Positions 57,973 through 62,713 of a stretch of 62,713 nt of DNA are shown here, one piece after another. The stretch is taken from contig JAIELG010000001.1 of the NCBI GenBank assembly GCA_019753155.1, positions 1 through 62,713 on the forward strand. The letters run 5' to 3'. Source of the DNA: Burkholderiales bacterium. Its GTDB lineage: Bacteria > Pseudomonadota > Gammaproteobacteria > Burkholderiales > JABEVD01. Made by a program: the position numbers and the translations under genes. Every line of letters begins with the position of its first letter. Within the stretch, counting starts at the first letter, position 1. The notes under the pieces were generated by a model. It ran no database searches. It had not been told where the DNA came from and saw only the letters and a list, made by a program, of their open reading frames with translations.

Positions 57973-59065
57973 AGACCTCAGATCGTTTTCTGCTGCATCT
58001 ACCGATAACACCCATCAATCCCAATCCGGTCAGCATCAGCGCATATTCGCCAGGCTCAGGCACCGCCGACAGCATGAACGCATGCGTCTGCCCCAGCCTG
58101 TTGGTCGCAGTGCCCACAATCTGACCGGCATCATTGATCGCATTGGCCGCGTTCAGAGTCAATCCGAGGGCAGGATCGGCCAAGGTGTTCAGGTCAACGG
58201 CAGTCCTGCCATTCCACAGGACGGCATGCTGGGCAGCATTGCCGGCAATGTCGCTCCCTCCCACCACCAGACCTGCACTGTTGATGCCGTTGGCCTGACT
58301 CCAGGCTCCCCCCAGGGTGCCAAGGTCGATGACCAGGGCGCCACTCCACAAGGTCGCATGATAAGAACCGTTGGCAGTGTAGCTCCCGCCCACCACCAGA
58401 CCTGCATTGTTGATGCCGGTGGCCAGGCTGTATGCCCCCCCCAGAGTGCCCAGATCGGTGGAAATTGCACCATTCCACAAGGTGGCATGATAGAAACCAT
58501 TGGCAATGTAACTCCACCCCGCCACCTGGCCCGCATTGTTGATGCCGGCAGCCTGGCTGAAGGTTCCGCCCGGGAGGGTGCCAAGGTCGGTGATCGCAAC
58601 ACCATTCCACAGGCTTGCATGCTGGACAGCGTTGCCGGCAGTATAGCTGAACCCCGCCACCTGCCCTGAATTGTTGATCCCGACAGCCTGGCTCCAGGTT
58701 CCGCCCAGAGTACCAAGATCGGTGATCGCGGCCCCATTCCATAGAGTGGCATGCTGGGCGGCGTCGCCAACAGTAAAGCTTGTCCCCACCACCTGCCCTG
58801 CATTGTTGATCCCGGCAGCCTGACTGAATGTTCCGCCCAGTGTGCCGAGGTCGGTGGCAATGGCGCCATTCCACTTGGCTGCATGGTTGGCAGCATCGCC
58901 GGCAATATTGCCGACCCCCACAACCAGTCCGGCATTGTTGATGCCGTTGGCCCACCCGACCGTCCCGCCCAGAGTACCGAGGTCGGTTATGGAATAATAG
59001 GAGTTCGCCGCCGGCGCAAAGCCCAGCAGAAGTCCGACAGAAAGCATCACTAGTTTGCTCAACAT
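57953..59065 (-). CDS. PEP-CTERM protein with HAF repeats
   Basis: A 370-residue secreted protein. Signal peptide at the N-terminus (MLSKLVMLSVGLLLGFA), six near-identical repeats of about 44 residues each beginning TDLGTLGG and ending HATLWNG (HAF extracellular repeats, probably a beta-propeller), one diverged seventh copy, and a C-terminal PEP-CTERM sorting tail: VPEPGEYALML, a membrane helix and a basic end (CSRKRSE). It should be processed by exosortase and go to the surface or biofilm matrix. An earlier in-frame ATG at 59089 is less likely. It overlaps the next gene by 20 bases, implying coupled translation. Confidence 0.9.
   Translation of the reverse strand: MLSKLVMLSVGLLLGFAPAANSYYSITDLGTLGGTVGWANGINNAGLVVGVGNIAGDAANHAAKWNGAIATDLGTLGGTFSQAAGINNAGQVVGTSFTVGDAAQHATLWNGAAITDLGTLGGTWSQAVGINNSGQVAGFSYTAGNAVQHASLWNGVAITDLGTLPGGTFSQAAGINNAGQVAGWSYIANGFYHATLWNGAISTDLGTLGGAYSLATGINNAGLVVGGSYTANGSYHATLWSGALVIDLGTLGGAWSQANGINSAGLVVGGSDIAGNAAQHAVLWNGRTAVDLNTLADPALGLTLNAANAINDAGQIVGTATNRLGQTHAFMLSAVPEPGEYALMLTGLGLMGVIGRCSRKRSEVYDGEGR
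58199..58987 (-). repeat. Six tandem ~132-bp HAF coding repeats
   Basis: Inside the PEP-CTERM gene six consecutive units of 43-44 codons are strongly alike at DNA level, each with the same TDLGTLGG, GINNAG and LWNG blocks. Differences cluster in the middle of each unit. The similarity suggests recent duplication and possible copy-number variation by slippage or recombination. Confidence 0.9.
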
Positions 59066-59176
59066 GCTCACTTTCCTTGGCAGACTCAAAAGCGCCAGGA
59101 ATCCCGGACGATTCAGACAGCAAATATTCGATGGATTACATAAACATAATAGGTGCTATGTCCCCCAAACCCAATG

Positions 59177-59200
59177 AAAAAACCCCAGAAAAGGGGTTTT
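59177..59200 (-). terminator. Possible terminator downstream of the ParE-like locus
   Basis: An 8-bp stem AAAACCCC/GGGGTTTT with a six-base loop; on the minus strand the second arm ends in T-rich sequence. It could end transcription from the toxin-antitoxin genes to its right before the PEP-CTERM gene. Confidence 0.5.
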
Positions 59201-59780
59201 AACGGCTGCCGGGATTGCTGAAAATGCTACAGGGGCTCGATCCCGGCTTTTGTCCGCGCTTGCCTTCACGCGAGGAATCCCCCTTACTGAAAATCGAAGC
59301 AGGCACGCCATACCTGAGATAAAAACACATGGCTTGCCGGTTAAATTCAACCATCAGGCAATTTAAAAAAAATATATCTCAATCACTTAATACAGATATA
59401 ACGCGCAAATGTAATCCGATATTATGACAGTTTTCGTAACGATAAATACTGATTTCATGAGCCGAACGGACTACCCAAGCTTGGACCTGGAACAATTCTT
59501 GCCGCATTACCCTGAATGCATTCGCAATATCTCGTTACAATCCTGTAACATCTCAACGAAGGATCCGGCGCATGTTCCTTCATTTCGAGTTCGGCCTGAC
59601 GATTTAACACCGTTCGGAAGCGCCCCCGGATGCTTTGCGGCCCTGGAATCAGATTTTTCTTGCAACGGAAGGCCAATTCGGATAAATATATCGATTCGGC
59701 GGCAATTGCCGCCGCCAGCGTCGCATCCTGCGCGAAGGCGAGTCCCATTTCCGAACGGCAGATTGCTGGTGACGATCAGG
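59201..59780. other. Gene-poor interval
   Basis: About 580 bases with no reading frame I trust. Short frames on both strands lack ribosome-binding sites and familiar motifs. The part next to the PEP-CTERM gene is AT-rich and probably holds its promoter; the rest may be decayed DNA between two accessory blocks. Confidence 0.4.
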
Positions 59781-60074
59781 CTACCCTTCGTCAGGCGGCC
59801 ACTTTTGAGAGCCGTGCAGGAAACGGAATAGTTCGATGCGTTTGGCCTTCGGCTTGATTCGATAGATCACGATAAACGGCGTGCGGCTGACAACCAGTTC
59901 GCGCGTGCCTTTCACACGGCCGGGCCGCCCCATTTCCGGGTGTTGTAGCAGCATGTCGGCCTGACGCTCGATCTCGTCGAGTTGGCCTAGCGCTGCTGAC
60001 GGGTTGTCCTGGGCGATGTATGCGATCGCTGCTGTTCTGGCCTTGTTTGCGCACGGTGTCCATACCAGTTGCAT
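59781..60074 (-). CDS. ParE/RelE-superfamily toxin
   Basis: A 97-residue protein of the RelE/ParE fold. Family features seen: IAYIAQDNPSAALGQLDEIE near residue 20-37, core AYIAQDNPSAA; HPEMGRPGRVKGTRELVV; and the terminal FIVIYRI strand with an arginine in ELFRFLHGSQ. By pattern it is nearer ParE (gyrase) than RelE (mRNA cleavage), but this is uncertain. The ATG at 60074 overlaps the antitoxin stop (ATGA), the usual antitoxin-toxin coupling. Complete and intact. Confidence 0.88.
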   Translation of the reverse strand: MQLVWTPCANKARTAAIAYIAQDNPSAALGQLDEIERQADMLLQHPEMGRPGRVKGTRELVVSRTPFIVIYRIKPKAKRIELFRFLHGSQKWPPDEG

Positions 60075-60541
60075 CACTTGGCTTTACCCTCGATTCGGGC
60101 TCTCAGTGCCGCGCGTTGCTGCGCCATATCCTGTTTGGCGACCTCATGCGGAACCCACTCGGTCAATGGGTCGTCTGCCTCGGCAAGTCCGTCCTTCACC
60201 TGTCTGCGGAACCATTTGTCATGGTCGGCCGCTTCGTGAGCATGTTTCATTGCTTCTGCTCGATCCGGGCGGCTATAGGTCTTTATCGTGGTGGAATCAA
60301 AGTTCTCCACGTCCACGTCAAAATTCTTGATGCCGATGTTTTTTAGATAACTGGCAACAGTTTCCAGCTTTTTGAAAATACGCACTTGCCGGCTCCGGCT
60401 GGCGGCCAATGGGCGTTCATTCGTGCCGTACTGGATGGTAACGCCCCAGCCGCCGATTTGTCCGGTGACGTGGGCGGCGCGAACCGCACCAGCTTCCACC
60501 AGGCGAGCCAGGGTAGTGTGGTCGATGGTTTCGGTGCTCAT
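60074..60541 (-). CDS. Antitoxin of the ParE-like pair
   Basis: A 155-residue protein directly upstream of the toxin and overlapping it by one codon step. Its size is larger than most antitoxins. The first part (ARLVEAGAVRAAHVTGQIGGW) and a central strand-rich stretch resemble the stand-alone antitoxin proteins paired with RelE/ParE toxins in proteobacteria; the C-terminal helices (EVAKQDMAQQRAALRARIEG) are suited to wrap the toxin. Start at the ATG at 60541; an earlier in-frame start at 60571 is possible. No DNA-binding motif is obvious. Confidence 0.75.
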   Translation of the reverse strand: MSTETIDHTTLARLVEAGAVRAAHVTGQIGGWGVTIQYGTNERPLAASRSRQVRIFKKLETVASYLKNIGIKNFDVDVENFDSTTIKTYSRPDRAEAMKHAHEAADHDKWFRRQVKDGLAEADDPLTEWVPHEVAKQDMAQQRAALRARIEGKAK

Positions 60542-60644
60542 GATGCCCTCGTCCTTTGCCGTCAATTTCAATAGTAGTTATTGTATGCGATCTACTGAAG
60601 ATTGCAATGTTCTGGATTGTATCTCCGCAACAATCTCCTTTTGC

Positions 60645-60980
60645 GACCATCTCCCGCCCGGTGTACTGCAGCCGGTTGGCGGATGTCCCCGTCTGGCCGA
60701 TCAGCCTGTCCCCGAAGGCCGTGTAATCCGCAGACCACACTGGGCTGCCGTCATGCGAGGAGATTCCCGTCACCGACATCAAGGCATCCTGCTGGTAGAT
60801 CGCAGGCGTCCAGGCTCCGTTCACATAACCGAAGCCCGCCAGCAGCTCGTCCGTCCCGATCCCCCGGAAATACTTCGCCTGCAGCTGAGACCCGGAATAG
60901 ATCGACTCCAGGTGTTCCCCGTCCAGGCCTGTGGTGAGCCCCGCCGAACCATCCGGGTTTCTTGGGGTGACGTGATTCAT
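60645..60980 (-). pseudogene. Orphan Rhs core fragment
   Basis: Reading leftward, the fragment encodes RNPDGSAGLTTGLDGEHLES through DALMSVTGISSHDG to RLQYTGRE, a piece of an Rhs/YD-repeat core near its C-terminal junction. It has no proper start and after YTGRE runs into unrelated sequence, so it is a broken remnant. Bases 60652-60796 duplicate the end of the window with one mismatch. It probably records an older, displaced Rhs tip. Confidence 0.8.
60652..60796 (-). repeat. 145-bp Rhs direct repeat, copy A
   Basis: Identical to 62569-62713 except for one base (C at 60719, T at 62636), in the same orientation, 1917 bases apart. It lies in the orphan Rhs fragment. The second copy runs to the window edge and could be longer. 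Confidence 0.95.
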
Positions 60981-61020
60981 CGCATTACACAAGCACAAAA
61001 AGGGTAGCGTCCCATTTCCC

Positions 61021-61770
61021 TCAATCAAAGGTAAACCGGATGTTGCGCAGGAATAACCACGACGCAAAAGCAACTCCAACAATCATGAATGGAAGCATGA
61101 AAATAGCTAACCAAGTTCCACTTGAGACACGTCCTACCAAAACAACCGCATCGCTAGGCGACTTTGGATTGAAATATACCAGGATAGCCGCCCCTACTGG
61201 ATATTGTTTCGCTATTGCTTGAGACTCACTTATCGTGCCACACTCGACATTACCGAAGGCTAGGCGCTTACCCATATAAAATGTCAATCCGACTTTATAT
61301 TTATAAAGAATTTCTGGATTGTATGACTTGCTACAGCCTTGAACAACTTTTGACGAAACAACAACCCCTGCTGTGGTTGGCCAATTTTTGGCAGCCGATG
61401 CTTTGAATATTTCCGTGACGTAGAATGCCATCATCCAGCATAACACTATAGTGCCAGCCAACAGTATCAATCCCCAAAAAATATTTTTTATATTGCTCTG
61501 GGTAGGGCTTAATTGTTCCGATCCAGTTGACCATAGACCTTTGTCGTTCGAATTCAGGTCATAATCATCGAGTTTCTTGTAGTAATCAACGATGCCATAA
61601 AAAATATATATTGCAACTCCCCAAAGAAGTCCCCACACAGCAAGTTTTGTTGCAAGTCCCAACTGCTCGACAGAAGTCAATTTTATCGAGACAAACGCGA
61701 CTAATAAAACGTATGCTCCAAATCCTATCGATGACTGAACAATGTATGAGATTTTTGTACTGCGCTTCAT
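61021..61770 (-). CDS. DUF3592-like membrane protein, candidate Rhs immunity protein
   Basis: A 249-residue protein with four likely membrane helices: two near the N-terminus (about 8-30, 42-62), one near 95-115 and one near 220-240. Between the last two is a soluble beta-rich domain with two or three cysteines and the KNWPTTAGVVVSSKVV segment, typical of DUF3592. Its start overlaps the Rhs gene stop by four bases (ATGA). In Rhs loci the gene directly after the toxin tip usually encodes immunity, so this is a candidate immunity protein; that is inference only. Base composition is visibly more AT-rich than the genes to the left. Confidence 0.7.
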   Translation of the reverse strand: MKRSTKISYIVQSSIGFGAYVLLVAFVSIKLTSVEQLGLATKLAVWGLLWGVAIYIFYGIVDYYKKLDDYDLNSNDKGLWSTGSEQLSPTQSNIKNIFWGLILLAGTIVLCWMMAFYVTEIFKASAAKNWPTTAGVVVSSKVVQGCSKSYNPEILYKYKVGLTFYMGKRLAFGNVECGTISESQAIAKQYPVGAAILVYFNPKSPSDAVVLVGRVSSGTWLAIFMLPFMIVGVAFASWLFLRNIRFTFD

Positions 61771-62713
61771 CTCTTACTATAGACCGATTGCATCTGATTG
61801 GTATTGGGCTTGTTCGGGTAGAGCAGGAAACCGCCTGCTGCCGCCGGATTGCTGTTGACCATATCCATGAAGCTGCCGTTGGAGCCAGAGCCACTGCTTG
61901 GCGAAATTGAGGCACTTGGTGTCACTGGGGTAGATAATGTCTCTGCTGCTTTAGGCCAATCGACAGCACCCACAAATCCTCCAGCCATCCCCATACCCAA
62001 GGTTCTCTTGGTGACCATCATTCCGATCAATTCCAAGTCATTCAAAGCTGGCGAAGGACTAATGAACATGTATTGATTGGGCGCTTTGCCGCCGAGAAAA
62101 GCTCCAACTGCACCGCTGACCGCAGCAGCAGTGTAGCCTGCTGCAGACTGTTCATTTGACGGAGTAGTCAGATAATAATTTAACACGTTTGTACCCGCGC
62201 CAATTCCTGCGACTCCAGCCCAACGCTGTCCATAAGAAGTGGTCATCAGGTAGCCCGCAGCCCCTCCTGTAGCGGCAGACCATCCGACATTAGGCCAGTT
62301 GAGATTCGCCAAGTCCCCACCATTTTGGGAAAGCTGAGCACCGAGGTTTGTCAACCCTCCAATAGCCGCGCCAATCCCTGCCCCTGCCAGACCAACCAAG
62401 CCTACGCCTTCTTTCCCGCTCGGATCATTGGCATTGACCGGATTGTTCCCCACATAGGCATAGAAGTTGATCCCCGCCGCAAAACCCAGCGGGTCCTCCG
62501 AGAGGAACCGCCCTATCGAGGGATCATAGTACCTCGCCCGGTAATAGTACAGCCCGGTGCTGTCCAGTTCCCGCCCGGTGTACTGCAGCCGGTTGGCGGA
62601 TGTCCCCGTCTGGCCGATCAGCCTGTCCCCGAAGGTCGTGTAATCCGCAGACCACACTGGGCTGCCGTCATGCGAGGAGATTCCCGTCACCGACATCAAG
62701 GCATCCTGCTGGT
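61767..62713 (-). CDS. Rhs/YD-repeat protein, C-terminal part (5' end outside window)
   Basis: The 3' portion of a large Rhs-type gene, open to the window edge. It shows the terminal core motifs RLQYTGRELDSTGLYYYRARYYDP, core YYYRARYYDP, then GRFLSEDPLGF, NFYAYVGNNPVN and the DPSGK junction where variable tips begin. The tip of about 205 residues starts with glycine-rich, membrane-prone segments (AGAGIGAAIGGL, GAVGAFLGGKA) and ends in a Ser/Pro/Asn-rich tail; no known toxin motif is seen. Rhs proteins deliver such tips to rival cells, often via type VI secretion; no secretion gene is in the window. The next gene overlaps by four bases. Confidence 0.88.
   Translation of the reverse strand, partial: QQDALMSVTGISSHDGSPVWSADYTTFGDRLIGQTGTSANRLQYTGRELDSTGLYYYRARYYDPSIGRFLSEDPLGFAAGINFYAYVGNNPVNANDPSGKEGVGLVGLAGAGIGAAIGGLTNLGAQLSQNGGDLANLNWPNVGWSAATGGAAGYLMTTSYGQRWAGVAGIGAGTNVLNYYLTTPSNEQSAAGYTAAAVSGAVGAFLGGKAPNQYMFISPSPALNDLELIGMMVTKRTLGMGMAGGFVGAVDWPKAAETLSTPVTPSASISPSSGSGSNGSFMDMVNSNPAAAGGFLLYPNKPNTNQMQSVYSKR
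62569..62713 (-). repeat. 145-bp Rhs direct repeat, copy B
   Basis: Second copy of the Rhs core segment at 60652-60796, here inside the intact core and cut by the window end, one mismatch over 145 bases. Confidence 0.95.

Noticed and set aside
58199-58987. CRISPR-like regular repetition
   Set aside because: The repeats are about 132 bp, contiguous, in frame and encode HAF motifs; there are no short repeats with unique spacers.
59424-59831. 135-codon rightward frame in the gene-poor interval
   Set aside because: No ribosome-binding site or motif, ends inside the ParE-like toxin on the other strand; treated as chance.
60652-62713. Composite transposon bounded by the 145-bp repeats
   Set aside because: The repeats encode Rhs core, contain no transposase or terminal inverted repeats, and are better explained by Rhs tip displacement.

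Overview
The window reads as chromosomal DNA of a moderately GC-rich betaproteobacterium. The best fit is Nitrosomonadales, near Gallionellaceae or Sulfuricellaceae. This placement is an inference from gene content: an alternative complex III (Act) operon, a PEP-CTERM exported protein, PHP/YciO/M50/trpS/scpAB synteny, and a compact oxidative TCA cluster. About 60 genes are supported. No rRNA, tRNA, insertion sequence, prophage or CRISPR array was recognised.

Layout, left to right. 0.08-6.5 kb: an EamA permease diverges from a lysine/diaminopimelate operon, dapC-dapD-(pilU-like)-arsC/Spx-like-dapE-prmB. 6.6-7.5 kb: a universal stress protein converges on a thioredoxin-2. 7.5-9.2 kb: the cobalamin ABC transporter core btuC-btuD. 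9.3-10.0 kb: a toxin-antitoxin pair whose toxin gene has a one-base frameshift. 10.2-13.3 kb: the guaB-guaA operon, with a recognisable promoter and terminator. 13.4-17.5 kb: a membrane polyferredoxin, then btuB-btuF behind a cobalamin riboswitch, so B12 uptake is split over two nearby loci. 17.6-24.9 kb: actA-B1-B2-C-D-E-F, a quinol-oxidising respiratory complex with ActB split into two genes. 25.4-30.0 kb: PHP phosphoesterase, YciO-like protein, M50 protease, trpS, scpA, scpB.

30.8-41.8 kb is a TCA block read leftward: sdhC-sdhD-sdhA-sdhB-sdhE-gltA-odhA-odhB-lpd, with mdh divergent from sdhC. Together these encode succinate dehydrogenase and its flavinylation factor, citrate synthase, the whole 2-oxoglutarate dehydrogenase complex and malate dehydrogenase. 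Electrons delivered to quinone by succinate dehydrogenase could be passed to cytochrome c by the Act complex 15 kb away.

41.9-53.4 kb is a mixed housekeeping and accessory stretch. It holds a small exported protein, an alpha/beta hydrolase, a stand-alone cysteine-rich Fe-S oxidoreductase, a small protein/AAA+ ATPase/glutathione transferase cluster, DUF2147 and YaiI proteins, a second EamA permease, aspS, DUF502, FmdB-like and murJ. At 53.5-55.8 kb rpsT, with clear promoter and terminator, is followed by an Orn/Lys/Arg-type decarboxylase. The right end is accessory: an exported glycoside-hydrolase-like protein overlaps a HAF-repeat PEP-CTERM protein (55.8-59.1 kb), a gene-poor gap follows, then a ParE-like toxin-antitoxin pair, an orphan Rhs core fragment, a DUF3592 membrane protein and the 3' end of an Rhs/YD-repeat gene running off the window. 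A 145-bp direct repeat (one mismatch) links the two Rhs pieces and suggests recombination or displacement of Rhs tips.
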